A DNA stretch of 64,000 nucleotides from the NCBI GenBank assembly GCA_009746045.1, contig RPFO01000059.1, positions 620,501-684,500 of the forward strand, read 5' to 3'. Positions 24,301 through 36,681 of the stretch are shown here, piece by piece. The position numbers were made by a program, and so were the translations under genes. Positions within the stretch are counted from its first letter, which is position 1, and each line of letters opens with the position of its first letter. The notes beneath the pieces were generated by a model that searched no databases, was not told the origin of the DNA, and was given only the letters and a program-made list of their open reading frames with translations. Source of the DNA: Mesostigma viride. Lineage: Eukaryota > Streptophyta > Mesostigmatophyceae > Mesostigmatales > Mesostigmataceae.

Positions 24301-27300
24301 ACCTGGTCGCGAGCAAAGTCGACCGCGATGATGCGCCCGCGACGCGAGTCGTTGGGCACGTTGGCCTTCTCCAGCGCCTGCACGAGGAACACGCGGCCCG
24401 CGCTGTCCTGGTGGGGGGCAGATGGGGGTAGGGGGGGGGGAGATAAATGAAGTTGAAGCATGTGACGGGGCGCGGTGTGTGTGTGTGTGTGGAATCACGT
24501 TAAATCACGTCATGCGGGGGGAGAGAGAGGAGGATTGGACACATGGGCAGAGGCCAGTGGCCAAGGACAAAGGCGCAGGGGTCCGGGGGTCCGGGGGTCA
24601 GGGGTCAGGGGTCAGGGGTCAGGGGTCAGGGGTCAGGGGTCAGGGGTCAGGGGTCAGGGGTCAGGGGTCAGGGGTCAGGGGTCAGGGGTCAGGGGTCAGG
24701 GGTCAGGGGTCAGGGGTCAGGGGTCAGGGGTCAGGGGTCAGGGGTCAGGGGTCAGGGGTCAGGGGTCAGGGGTCAGGGGTCAGGGGTCAGGGGTCAGGGG
24801 TCAGGGGTCAGGGGTCAGGGGTGACAGGGCACGGGGCACGGATGATGTGGGGGGGCAAGGAAGGGGGAGGGGCCAATGGCAGAGGCGAGGCGTGAGAGAC
24901 GGCAGCACAGGCACGCACGGGGCAAGTTGCAGCCATGTTGGCGGGATGGAGCAGAGAAAGAAACGGCGGGCGGGCATGCATATGGAAATGCTTCACATGC
25001 CCCACAGGCAGGCGTTTTCTCTTTCTGTCTCGTCTCATGCAAACAAGTCCCCTCCCATCTTTCTTATCCATTCACGCATGCAACGTCTTCTACGCGCGCA
25101 CGCACCGGCTCAACGCGGATATTGTGCACAAACACAGGCTCCTCGCTGAAGGTGAGGTCGACCCAGGTCAGGCCCTCATCCAAAGTGTAGCTGCACAGTG
25201 TGTGTGCGCAGGGAGGGAAGGGGGGGGGATGCAAGCGAGCAAAGGGAAAGTGAGATGGAGCAAGATGTGTCACTGTGCAGCTTGATAGGGGGCGGGCAGC
25301 AGGGTATAACAAGCAAACGAGGAAGCAGGGAGTGAGATGGGCAGCATTGGGGGGGGGGGGGGGGGGGGGACAGCCAAGCGCGCAAACGAAAGAAGATGAG
25401 ATGGGGCCTCGCGTGTCGTCGCGCACACAGCGAGCAAGCAAGCAAGCAACATCAGGTGGGAGATCAAATAGGGCATGGCATGTAGCACCCTGGTAGGGGG
25501 GGAGGGGGGGGGAGGGCCGCCGGGTAAAAGACGCAAAGGGGGTGGGCGGGTTTCAGACGCTAAGGGGGTGGGAGGGTTTAAGACGCTAAGGGGATGGGAG
25601 GGTATGAGACGCACAGGGGAGGGGAGGGTAAAACAAGCAAGCCCAGGGGCTATGAGACCGGGCCAAATGTGTAGCTGCATGGACGTGTAAAGAAACATGT
25701 GGGGCAGGATGAACAACTGTACATCAGCTTGTAAGCCAGCCTACTGACGCTGTGTAGGTAAGGCACTTACATCAGCTTGGTGGTCAGCTCGTACATGGGC
25801 GCCATCAGGATGACGCCGCCCTGGTCGCCGATCTCAAAGATGAAGGGGCCCTGGCAGGCGGGTCGCGGGCGACAGCAAAAGGCACGCAGAGGCGTCAGCA
25901 AAGAAAGCCTTGGTCAGATAAGCGAGACGCAGACACAAGGCGCGGAAGCACACAAAGTAACGATAATTGCAAACTCAGACAATGGCATGCAAAGTATAAA
26001 CACACGTTGAAATTGCAAACACAGATTCCTACCACACAGCCTTGGCTAAGCTACTTTCTACCGTAATAACAGGGTACGCTCGTCCAACCCATGTCCCCTG
26101 GCTTATGGTAAAACAACACCAAAGCACTTCTGAGCACGATTGCCCTACCTTGCGGATCTCCTCCCAGGTCATCCCACCATCCCTTGTCAGGTACGTGTTG
26201 ACCTGCGGGGGAGGAACGGTGACGCGCAAGCATAAACACGAGCGCAAGCATGCACGACAGGTGCGCAAGCATAAACATGTCTGCAAGCATAAACACGCGT
26301 GCAAGGCAAAAGTCGCAGCGTCCAAGTGTGAGAAGAGGGAGCCACAAGGATGATGCCGCAGCGACGCAGCGCGGAGGCGGCCATGACTTTGTCGGCATGG
26401 CAACGAACGCACTAGGCGAAACCATTTGTAACAGCTCAGCAACAGCAGGCTTCAAAATCCTCTTGCCTTGGCAATAGGCACAAGTGCGCCACAACCCTGC
26501 ACAATAACAACTTCTGCCCTGCACAGATGTCGCCAAAGGCCTCCCCAACCAGGCCATGTACCTGTTGTGCTACAAAGGTTTCCATAGGTTTTCAAACGTG
26601 CTCAACGATCGGAATGGTACCCCAGTCTCCATACAGTAGATACTCATCCTCGCACGCATCGCGCATGAGAGAGGATGATACTCATCCTCGCATGCATCGC
26701 GCATGAGAGAGGATGAGCAAAGTAGAACTCACCTCCCCCCCCCGCGTAGGCACATGCACACACACAGACGCGCAAACATAATTCGTAATCATGCACATCG
26801 CCTTCCCACACACAAGTGTGGACAAGGGCCCGTACTCACATCGCCCTGCTCGCAAACACACACTCGCCCTTACTGTTGGTCATCACGCACACACACCGCA
26901 CACACACCTCCTCATAAACACACACAAATAAATGGGGAAGGCCCATTCACATCCCCATCCTCGTAAACGCGCACGCATGCTACTACGTAATGGTCACTCA
27001 CATCGCCCTCCTCATACAGGTATCGCCCCATGTTGCCGGTCGCAAGCACAATGCCCGGCGCGTTCTCGTGCGAGTAAAAGCTCGCAAACGGAGGCTTGAG
27101 TCCCAGCCCACGCCAGCTCGTCGGGCCATGCAGGTGCAGCTGGCACTCGGGGCTGCCACGGCTGCAAGTGATCGGCCTCTCTTCCGCGTCCACCGCGGGT
27201 GGGTTCAACGGCTCCCACTGCGCCCCCCCGCTGAAGCTGATGCGTGTGGTCACCTTCAGGTCATCCATGTCCTCACTGTCAAACGCCAGGTCGTCGCCGA

Positions 27301-28654
27301 CCTGGTTCGCGATTATGACACCTGGCAGACCGTGGACCGTGTCAAAATCGATTGCGCTGCTCGTTGTTCGCGCATTGCGGCGCAGGCTCAGGCTGAAGAG
27401 CAGGCCGCGCGAGTCGCTGCTGTACACGTTGCCAAAGGGGCCGCGCCGGCCGTCCTCGGCGTCGTGGTCCACGTTGATGTAGACGGCGCCGGTGGACTCC
27501 ACACTCACAAGCGAGTAGCCCCGCTGGGCGAGCGGCACGGGGAAGCAGACCTGCTCAAAGTTGCGCCCGCTGTCGTGGCTCACGTGCAGGTTGACGGCGA
27601 ACGCGTCGCGCGCGGTGCCCGCGCCCTGCGCCACCGCCTGCAGGGATGGAGGTGCAGAAGAAAACGACAGACGCAGAGGGCAAGGGATCGAAAACAAGAG
27701 ACAGGGGGCAGGGGGGTGGCGATAGAGAGGCGGGATGTAGGAATAAGAAAGGACACAAGAACGCCGCGTTGCAGGCAGGTTGAGCGAGGTGGGAAGGGAG
27801 GAAACGTGGTCGATGGGAAAAGGTCCTGTGTGCTGGGGTAACGGGGGGCGATGCGCCGAGAGAGGGGGCCCAGGCACAACATCAAAACAACATACCATGC
27901 ATGTCCCCAGGCGTGTCAGGCCCCTTCCCCGCAACAGCTGTCATCTATCCCACCCCTCACCAGGAGCAGCTGTCATCCGCCCCACCCCTCACCTGCAAGA
28001 ACTTTCGTCCACCCCACCCCTCACCAGGAACAGCTGTCATCCACCCCGACCCTCACCAGAAACAGCTGTCATCCACCCCGACCCTCACCAGAAACAGCTG
28101 TCATCCGCCCCACCCCTCACCAGGAACAGCTGTCATCCACCCCACCCCTCACCAGGAACAGCTTGGAGCCGACGATCTCAAACTGGTTCCCCCCCTTCAT
28201 CTCCAGCGCGTGCTTGCTCTTGAAGAAGTCGCTGCTGCGCACAAAGTTGACCTGCCGGTCCCACCCCACCACGGTGCGCCGCTTGTGCGGATCCAGCGTC
28301 GCGCTGCTCTCCACCACGGTCGCCAGAATCGTGTCCGCATTGTATTGCTCGTCCGCGCGCGCGTGGGCGTTGCGCTCCGCCGCGTCCTGGGGCAGGGGCA
28401 GGGGCAGGGGCAGGGGCAGGGGCAGGGGCAGGGGCAGGGGCAGGGGCAGGGGCAGGGGCAGGGGCAGGGGCAGGGGCAGGGCAGGGGCAGGGGCAGGGGC
28501 AGGGGCAGGGGCAGGGGCAGGGGCAGGGGCAGGGGCAGGGGCAGGGGCAGGCGGTAACAGGGGCAGGGGCAGCGGTGGTACCACAAGGTGAGTACAGCTA
28601 ACAAGACGCTCTTCTACAAACAGTGGTACTGAGACATGGGGGGTCGCGGGGGAA

Positions 28655-28694
<40 letters not shown>

Positions 28695-30514
28695 AGGGGG
28701 TTAAACGTACACTACCCCATGAGCGTGTCGCCACAAGGGGGTAAGCACCACAGCGGGTCCACTGCGTGCGCCAAGGGACGGGAGGCTGAGGACATGGGGT
28801 TGAGGCTCTCGTCTTCAAGGAAAGAGAGCCACAAGAGAAGCCCCGCTCCGCTGCAGCTGAGAAGACGAGGTGGAGACCATTTTATTACCAGACACATGCA
28901 TCAACCTGCGCATGCTTGCTTGAGACGTACCTTGGAGAACCCCCAGTCAAAGTCGACGAAGTTGAGGATGCGACCCTGTGGTGGCCATGGGGGGGACAGC
29001 AACCGCCGCAAAAGGGGTGAGGGAGAAGGCAAGAGACTAAAGTATGGAGCAGGATACCCGGCCGAGAAGCAGCCATCAGAATGACCTACACAAGCGCGAA
29101 GCTGCCCAACAGCCCAACACAAGAGTGAGGCTGTATGGCGCAGTCAACGCCGTGCGATGACAAGTTGCCAAGATGCAGTGCCACGGACTCCCACCATGGC
29201 AAACCGCCTTGTTACGACCAGCGGCATGACCGAGCGAACGAGAGAGCGAACAAGCCTAGTGAACGTGTGCAAAATGATTATTTAGGATTATTTAGGATTA
29301 TTTAGGATCTACTAACAAATATTATGCCCCCCCCGGCCTGGGAGCACAGGAAGGGAGCTGTCGAACAGTTTGCAACTAGACCATACTTCGCAGGTGATGG
29401 GGGAATGCCGCTCTGTGTCGCATGCTGCTATCGATTAATTAAAAAATTAAAAGCACGCACACTGCGTCACGTAGGTACCAATAAAGGAACCTTCAACCCC
29501 TATACACGACGAGAAGACCCCTACTGCTATCGACAGACACCAGGAACAGACCTTGCAGCCACAGAGTCGCCCCTGGAAGCACCAACAACCACACAGGAGC
29601 TGCCAGAGACCCGATAGAAAACACCGTTCGGTTGCGATGATATCCCTCACCATCAAAAGGAGCTCTGCAGCACTGTGCCAGGCGCCAGAGTGCTGGCCAT
29701 GTGCCACACGGGCCAAGGCGTATTGCTGCATGCTCCTCCGTTAGCGCGCGTGCTGCTGTGGCATATAGCGCCATCCTCTTCCTGCACTAGATTGCCCTAG
29801 TACTCGATTTTCATACCCCATTCCCGTACAACGACTCCCTACTACCTAACTTGCCCCTACGTGCACAAAGGCAGCTTGACGATGTGCCCGCGTTCTGGGC
29901 TCCTGTGCCCCCATGCTCAACCACCCCGCACCTGCGCGTTGGCGGTCATGTTCGTCCACGAGACGCCAAAGTCGTCCGAGTAGAAGAGCTGGAGCAGCGC
30001 GCGAACAAAGGCAACAAGTAAACAAGAACAGAGACAACAACAGAAACAAGAACATAAACAAAGAGTTGGCGTATTTTAGGGGAGCCCGGGGCGCGGTTGA
30101 CAGGGGTACCCCCGCCCAAATGGTGCTGCATATATTAGAAAGGTTGGGGCCACACATGGGGTTGACGAGAACAAAGCGTTCAGGGGTGGGGCTTTGGGTG
30201 GGGGATGTGATCGAAGGGGGAGCGGGTAGAACGGCAGGCGCGTGTACGCACTACAGGCGCGCTCGCTCGTGCGCAAACGTCTGGCCATGCAAACCACATT
30301 TAGCAAAAACCATTAAAACGCTGAATAGGCATTTAAATATATCCCATCACCAACCAAGCAACTGCTGGCATGGTGTGCCAAGTGGCAGCAATACCACGAT
30401 GCGCTGTGACGGCTTCATGACCCTTGCAATCTTGCTACATCACCATTTCTCGTGAAGGATTCCCTACATGTTTGCGCAAGCAGGCTCCGCGTCGGCGGCT
30501 ATCGCGCGCGCGCG

Positions 30515-30566
<52 letters not shown>

Positions 30567-33500
30567 GGCGGGGGCCTGCAACACCTAAGAGACCCGAGCC
30601 AGTGGGCGAAAACCCACTGCAGGCAGAGGCAGCGAGAATCGCCCTCGACCCTCCCTCACGGCAGGACGCATGTACCCCGGTGGCAGGAAGGGATGAGGAT
30701 GAGGATAGGGCGCACCAGTGGCAAGAGAACCAGCCTTTATCGTGCCGATGCGCTGGAACCCCACCCTAAGCCAATTCTGGTACCCGAATGGATGAGAGGG
30801 CATACCTTACCACTCAGACCAAGGGCGTTCTTCACACTCGGACAAGGGAATATCTCCAAAAGAGCCTACGGGTTTCCTGAGAGCATCCTCAAGGTGCGAC
30901 ACGCATGCAGGGTACTTGCGGTGCGCACGGCGAGCATCTACCTAGGTAGAAAGGCTACACTATTGTCGTGCATGGGGGGCACTCTGCCAACCAGTGGGGG
31001 TAGCCCTGAGAAGCCATCGCTGGCCATGCAGGGAAGGCAGCCGCGGCATGCGTGCTGGCCAGCCAACCACGTGCGTGAGAAGCTTACATCGTCGGCGCAC
31101 AGCGGGTTGGTCAGGAAGTCGGTCAGGTAGCACGCCCAGCGGCGCACGGACGTGAGGATCTGCGCGTACCATGTCACCATCATGGGGGGGGGGTGCCAGC
31201 AGGGAAATGGGGAGGAATGTCCGCATTACCATGGGGTGGGTGATGGCATGGAAATGGGGACAAATGTCCGCATGAACTTGGGAGGATGTCGGCATTATCA
31301 CAAAGAGGCCGGGCGCCATGCTCACACATACGTTGCGCTCAGGAACGAGCAACTCGACGTCATCCCATGGAGTTCTCTGTCTTCACAACCACGTCAGGCG
31401 GCCTGCAAGCTGTGTACTACACAACGAGGACAAGCACCCATCCCATGGGTGCTATCCACGTGCCCCTATCCACGTATCCCTGTGGAAGCCCTGTCCACGT
31501 ACCCTCCCTGGGATCGTCGGGTGCAGCCGGATGGTCTGGTGCCCGATGGTGCCTGCGGGCCCCTTGACCTGCTTGTACGTCTTGCCTGCGACAAGGCATG
31601 ACAGAGGCATGAGCGAGAAAGCACGAGGGACCCATAAATTGGTGGGTGACATCGGTGGGCAAGCAGGAATGTGGTGGCCGTACAAAGCAGGAACATGGTG
31701 GCCGTACAAAGCAGGAACATGGTGGCCGTGCCCGCTTGGGAAATTATTAGGAAGGTGCCCTATAAGTTATATTGATTATGTATTACGACATCAGGTATTC
31801 ATCAAGACATTGTGCACAGCCCGTGTGGGCTATTAGGAAGGTGCCCTATAAGTTAAATTGATTATGTATTGAGACATTAGGTATTCATCAAGACATTGTG
31901 TACAGCCCGTGTGGGCCAACACGGAAACTGACGATGCACGTCCAGCCACCCAAGGTCCACACACACGGAGCAGCAAGCAGTCGCGCAATGCTACCGTGCC
32001 TGGGTGCGGCAAGCGGCATACAGCGGACAGCATACAGCATGCACGGCCACATGCCCCAGGCATGGCCCGTGATACCGCAGGGATGAGCGCGGCCGGCTAC
32101 CCAAATATAGCCTCAAGGTCGGACAAGTGCTTAAAGAAGGAGTCCTATGTTGCCGCGCGCACACATCCTGTGCTGCCGACAGCAGTGACATGTCCGGCAC
32201 GGCAAGGATGAGCGCGCACCGACGCATGAAGCAAAAGAGCCTGGGACTTGCCCAAGAGGGCCAAGCTTGCGACATCCAAAGCAAAAGACAGGGGATGCAC
32301 TGCCCCACCTCGTCTTCCTGCCCCCCCTTGCCTTCTAAACCCCGCTTGACTTCCCAGCCCCCTTTGTCATCCCGCCCCCCCTTGCCTCCCCCCCCCCCCC
32401 CCCGATTGTCTTCCCCCGCCACACACACACCTCGGTCCTGCGTGCTCCAGTGGAGGGAGCCGTAGCCGCGGAAAAAGATCTGTGCATGCACGTAAGCACG
32501 CATGCACAAGCACGTACGCACAAGCACGCATTTACACAAGCACGCATGCACGGGATAAGAATCACACACGCGGGTGAGCCACCAGACCATGGCCTTGCGA
32601 TGCTGATCTCCACTCACCCACGCGGGCTATGATGCGTGGAGCTCCTAGCACACTCAAGTACGCGGGCTATGCAGCGTGGAGGGTACTCACCCACTCGGGC
32701 TTGATGGGGCTCCAGATCACTTGCGCGACGCCCTTCTGTGCAGTGGAGCTGTTGGCGGGGCGGGAGAGCCAAGGGGTGACAAGCGCAAGCACACGCGAAA
32801 GCGCGGGCCGGAGAGAACGTCAAGGAAGCGGGACATAGACAAGAACCTGACAGAAATTGTAACAGGGTGCCTTCACGATCACGCTCGCGCGCGAAGGCTG
32901 CATGCGAGATGGCTACACTCATGACAGCTAGATGTGTGATGGCTAGACGCGCAGCCTAGACCAGAAGACACGGTACTTTGCTTCAAACCAGAAGGTTGGC
33001 TGGTGCCGTCAAGACGACAAGTGCCGCTCCGCGCGGACCCGGCTCCGCATGGCCCAAGCGGGACACCCCAACACCCCATATGAGAGGGCAGCGGGAACAG
33101 GCAGGCGGGTACGGTCGCACTGCGTTGCCAATACACAGGGGACCCTGTCCTTCCCCTCAAGCTTCTTTACAGGGAGCGTGCTCCTTGACGGGGAGCATGT
33201 CACACGACAATCCCACCGGTACAAAACCTGGTTTCATGCATATGGTCATGAAACAACTCATCCAACCCTCTCCCTTTCCCCTTTCCCACATGACCCTTAT
33301 CAGCCACCATTCATGCCGGACCTGTCCCTGCATCCAACCACAACACACCCTCTCCCCTCACACATAGACCCATCTGCCCATCACAGCCACCCAGCCCCCC
33401 TCACGTACACTTGCATGCCATCGGGGAACTGCTGGGTGCTCGACTCGAGCGCGCCCACCAGCTGGCGTGTGGCAGGGATGTCGCGGATAGGTGCCAGGGA

Positions 33501-35869
33501 GGCCAGCATACCCACGCACCAGCATGCACCAGCATGCACAGGCAGTGGGGCACGAGAGACACCGCTCAGCATCAACACAACACGGGGTAGCGCACAACAA
33601 GGTAGCGCACAGCCTCAGCAGGTTTCACAAACACACACAAACACATACACACAACAACAACAAAAAAAAAAAAATAATAATAATAATAATAAATAAATAA
33701 ATAGATAAATAAATAACTCATGTCAACCCCTGCGTTCAATCATGCAGATGCTGCACCCAATTGTCATGAGGACCACACGGGTGGCTGCGGCTCCCTCACC
33801 AGGACCTCTGTCCCGTCGCGCAGACCCCGCCGCTGCCTGACAAGACAAGACGAGGGGAATGCTACGAGGGTGGTGTGAGGGTAAAGCGATGGGGGCCGAC
33901 AGGAATGGGATCTCAGTGGCCAATGGTGGCCAATGAGAGAGACAGCTCGCCACGGGGATGGCCACCTGGCTTCTACCAGCGCACATGGGATGGCCACCTG
34001 GCTTCTACCAGCGCACATGATGGCCAGCGATTCATGGGGAGGCGCCCTATGCATGCGGCGAAAGCAGACATGTCTTGGGTGGGGGAGCCAAGAACATGGG
34101 GGGGGGGGGGGCAGGTGGGGCCAAGCGGAATGGCCGGGGCAGAAGAAAGCGGTCAGGTTCACCAGAGCCGGTTCCTGTGGCTCAACCAACAGGGGAAACA
34201 GTTTCACAATCCAAGGGGGTTGCCTTGCCAAGCCGTAGGAAACCAGTCCCCCACCGTATTGGGCCGCATGTTCTACCCCCCACCTCGTTAACCACCCGCC
34301 CGCCACACACACCCCCCCTTCCCACCCGCCTTCCGGTGTCCTATCCTACAACCCTTATCCATCCTCCACCACAGCCACCTTGTTGGCCGCTGTCTCGTCG
34401 CTCCACTCGGCGCCCCCGCTGTCAGAGCGCCACAGGTGGCCTGCCTCTGTGGTCGCAAACACCACCTGTGTGCGCACGGGTGGGGGGCGGGGGAGGGATA
34501 CGGGAGAGCGCGAGAAAGGAAAGAGGCGAGGAGAAGCAAGATGAGGGCGCGAGCGGTGGGTAGACACGCTTGGGATAGACCCCACACATCGCACGCAACG
34601 CTGGGTTAGTATCCTGTCAGAACTTGGAAGCAAAAGGGGCAGCAACCGCGGCAGTGACGACAGCAACGGCAGCACCCAGGGCAGGGAAAGAGCCGAGACG
34701 CGGTCCTCACCCCTTGCCTAGGGCTGATGTCACCGGTGCATCATGGATGGGACGCTCACGTGTCTGACACAGCCAGCATGCAAGTGGCTGCAAACGAAGG
34801 GAACACCACCACGCGCCAGTCCTTGCAAATGAGGAAGCAGTTCCTATGGTAGAACGCAGCTTTACTATGAGTTCACCCCATGAAACCACGCTGGCTACCG
34901 TTGTTCACCCCGTGAAGCTAGCCAGCAAGAAAAGAAAGGGGGAACAGGCACGAATGCGTTCAGTGGTCTGCACCAGGACTGTCCGCCATGCATTACAGTA
35001 AACCAGTCCATGTGCCAGACTGGGAACCTCTATGAACCATTGATGTGTTCAAGGGAACTCTTTGCAATCAAACTGGTGTGAGACACCTTCACGGCAAATG
35101 TAGGGTGCAGGACATCCTGGCTGTACAGCCACAATGTGTACATGAGGCGTGGTTGAAGTGGGGGCGTGGGGTGAGCGCATGCGCAGTGTAGGGTGAGGGC
35201 AAGGAGTAAGGGTAGGATGTGGGGGTGAGAAGATGGCTGTTTGAGGGAGGGAAGTGGTAGGAAAGCGGGGTATAAAGTAGGCTGAATAGGCCGGGTGTGG
35301 CGCCAATCAAATGAATATAGATATCTACTAGGACAATTCCAATGCCTTCAGACACGCAATACCGTTCGTAAGGTTCAAAAGCAAAGAAGACATAGCTACG
35401 TTGCATACCATGTCATCCTCGCCAATCCACTCAAGGTTCACGATCCTGCTTTCGAAGTCGACCTGGAAGATATCAGCCACGGACCACGAAAAAAAAGGGT
35501 CGACACAACCACCATGAGCTCGATACAGTCCGTTTGTCGTTCGACCGGATCGTAGTCTCGATCCCGCTAAGGAAAGACGACGCAGGATTTAAACTAGTTG
35601 TACACGGATCCAGAATGGCCCCTTCAACGCTACCACAAGGGATCCCACAGGCCACGCCAAATACCACAGCCTTGCAAAGCCAGTCATGGATGGGGTAGTC
35701 ACAAGCACCTCCAATCGCCGGCAAGAAAATCAATGTCATCCAAGTTTCAACGGGAACTCACGGCGCTATATATCGTGGCAATATCTTCTGTTGCATTCCC
35801 AGACAACGCAAGCGCGAGCAAGGTCGCCAGAACCGCCAGAAACCTCCCCCACATCATCCCCCTCGTCAT
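21304..35869 (-). CDS. VPS10: VPS10/sortilin-type sorting receptor, complete, 20 exons
   Basis: Type I membrane receptor that carries lumenal cargo between Golgi, endosome and vacuole. Exons: 35869-35762, 35462-35409, 34465-34379, 33832-33800, 33461-33405, 32735-32691, 32479-32431, 31585-31503, 31159-31088, 29988-29932, 28975-28931, 28386-28153, 27637-27002, 26202-26149, 25850-25771, 25190-25106, 24407-24256, 23866-23720, 22386-22285, 21697-21304. Phases join throughout to 857 residues, close to sortilin length. It opens with a signal peptide (WGRFLAVLATLLALALS). The propeller shows Asp-box repeats (RSDSGGAEW, STQDRGKTY, YSDDFGVSW, TRDGGMTW, TLDEGLTW) and VYSSDSRGLLFSLSL. A Cys-rich 10CC region (HCLLG, CECTAADYEC) precedes one membrane span (about 760-782) and a 75-residue tail. 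Exons 4 and 5 are the least certain. It is divergent from the USP gene. Confidence 0.92.
21701..21724. repeat. G-run before the last VPS10 exon
   Basis: About 23 G on the plus strand (21702-21724) form a C-run directly ahead of the acceptor at 21697, acting as its polypyrimidine tract. Confidence 0.85.
22551..22902. repeat. 75-bp minisatellite, 5 copies
   Basis: Units begin tgtgatgccaaac at 22551, 22626, 22701, 22773 and 22848. One copy lacks a ctt triplet. It lies in the VPS10 intron between the exons at 23720 and 22386. The unit does not resemble either exon edge. Confidence 0.93.
23498..23750 (-). repeat. Copies of the VPS10 exon 18 edge in its intron
   Basis: The real edge (23711-23750, encoding ECTAADYE plus donor GTACGT) is repeated at 23597-23636, about 80 percent identical over 40 bp with a GTATGT donor. 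A shorter copy lies at 23498-23532. Confidence 0.8.
24144..24275 (-). repeat. Copy of the VPS10 exon 17 edge
   Basis: The junction at 24256 (GAGGACTGGTCCCC|GTGAGT plus a CG-rich start of the intron) has one close copy at 24144-24177, about 95 bp into the intron. Confidence 0.75.
24578..24824. repeat. 7-bp GGGGTCA array, about 35 units
   Basis: Near-perfect heptamer array in a VPS10 intron (between the exons at 25106 and 24407). It starts with a few variant ggggtcc units. Confidence 0.97.
25721..25780 (-). repeat. Duplicate of the VPS10 exon 15 edge
   Basis: CAAGCTGAT|GT occurs at the real donor (25771) and again 48 bp into the intron (25721-25732). Confidence 0.6.
26640..26716. repeat. Two-copy direct repeat of about 38 bp
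   Basis: Adjacent near-identical copies containing catcgcgcatgagagaggat. They lie in the VPS10 intron 26203-27001. Confidence 0.8.
26836..27000 (-). repeat. Degenerate copies of the VPS10 exon 13 edge
   Basis: The real edge encodes YEEGD followed by GTGAGT (27002). Copies at about 26949-26975 (YEDGD-like, then GTGAAT) and 26836-26862 (CEQGD-like, then GTGAGT) follow in the intron. Confidence 0.65.
27926..28165 (-). repeat. 32-bp minisatellite built on the VPS10 exon 12 donor
   Basis: Seven copies at exact 32-bp spacing (cacc at 27958, 27990, 28022, 28054, 28086, 28118, 28150). In gene sense each unit reads AGCTGTTCCTG|GTGAGG. The copy at 28150 is the real exon end. The copy at 27990 is the most diverged. 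Confidence 0.92.
28389..28555. repeat. GGGGCA hexanucleotide array abutting the VPS10 exon 12 acceptor
   Basis: About 27 units. Read in gene sense, (CCCCTG)n runs directly into the acceptor TGCCCCAG|GAC at 28386, so the repeat itself supplies the splice-site sequence. Confidence 0.95.
28655..28693. repeat. 39-G homopolymer
   Basis: Uninterrupted G run on the plus strand in a VPS10 intron. Its exact length may be unreliable in the assembly. Confidence 0.9.
30501..30565. repeat. (GC)n-(AC)n tract
   Basis: A purine/pyrimidine alternating run, cgcg then acac, with Z-DNA potential. It lies in a VPS10 intron. Confidence 0.95.
31450..31512 (-). repeat. Short copies of the VPS10 exon 8 donor
   Basis: tgtccacgtaccct at the real donor (31503) is preceded on the plus strand by tatccacgtgcccc (31450) and tatccacgtatccc (31468). 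Confidence 0.5.
31745..31916. repeat. 86-bp direct repeat, two copies
   Basis: Tandem copies starting at 31745 and 31831, differing at a few positions. Origin unknown. Confidence 0.9.
32608..32700 (-). repeat. Degenerate copies of the VPS10 exon 6 edge
   Basis: The real junction (exon tail CCCGAGTGG, then GTGAGT, 32691) is echoed at about 32649-32682 and 32608-32642. The latter keeps CGCGTGG|GTGAGT. Confidence 0.65.
33661..33717. repeat. A-rich simple repeat
   Basis: A-run, then (TAA)n and (TAAA)n, in a VPS10 intron. It could be the tail of a decayed retroelement, but no body is recognisable. Confidence 0.85.
33956..34020. repeat. Two-copy repeat of about 32 bp
   Basis: gatggccacctggcttctac occurs twice in tandem in the VPS10 intron after exon 3. 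A faint resemblance to the exon 3 donor is not convincing. Confidence 0.8.
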
Positions 35870-36681
35870 GTTTTTCACCAAAAGGCTGTAAGACTTCTAG
35901 CTTATGGACCCGACATCCGAACAAACCGGAAACACTGGCCAAAAATCGAAAGAGGGCAGTTTTCCAGCAAATTTCCTGCAGTGGTCTCCGATGTTATCAA
36001 GGGCTGGTTACCATTGTCGTGCTACTGAAAAAACATATGACCTCGTGTATTCGCGCATCGCGCGGGGCAATCCACCGTCCAGGCAAGCGCCGTACGGCCC
36101 TAGGGTCTCCCTACTCGAAGCAAATAGCAAAATCGTCTCTACGGTACAGTACTGTGCAGATGTGCGGCGTGGGCCACAACAACAACAACAACAACAACTG
36201 TGCAGATGTGACGTCTGATGATGTGAAAAGGATCTTCCGTCGTGATGAGTTGAGTTCCCTCGTTATGGTGGGAACGGGAAGTCAGGGAAGAACTGTGGGA
36301 AGAATCTTCTCCGGTGTGGGCGAGTCTGTCCTAGGACTGATTGGTGTGCTGCCACGTGCTTACGTAAAAATGGCTCCAAGTGGCGGAGAGAAACAAATCC
36401 AAGAATAATTGCGCGGGATCTCTGGAAAAACACGTCTTGCTGACTGCTGACAGCCATGGCATGCAAAATATACAAATATCAGCTACGCGTAGCAATGCCA
36501 AATGACCTCGGAGAAATATTCGGTTGTCTGGTAACCGTTCCGTGGTTTATTAACCTTTTTTTCAATGGATACAAACCAATGGTGGAAAAACCGGCATTTC
36601 AACGAACGAATTCCGTGAGAACTTCGCTGTGGTGACCCCAGAGCCTAAGAGGAAACGGGGAGATGTAGATAACGACCTACC
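35870..36681. promoter_or_regulatory. Divergent spacer of the VPS10 and USP genes
   Basis: 812 bp between two start codons on opposite strands. It contains a CAA-triplet run (about 36177-36198). I see no TATA box or convincing upstream exon. An in-frame TAA lies 12 bases upstream of the USP ATG. Confidence 0.5.

Noticed and set aside
27926-28165. 32-bp repeats as CRISPR or protein repeats
   Set aside because: No spacers; the unit is explained by the exon 12 donor junction.
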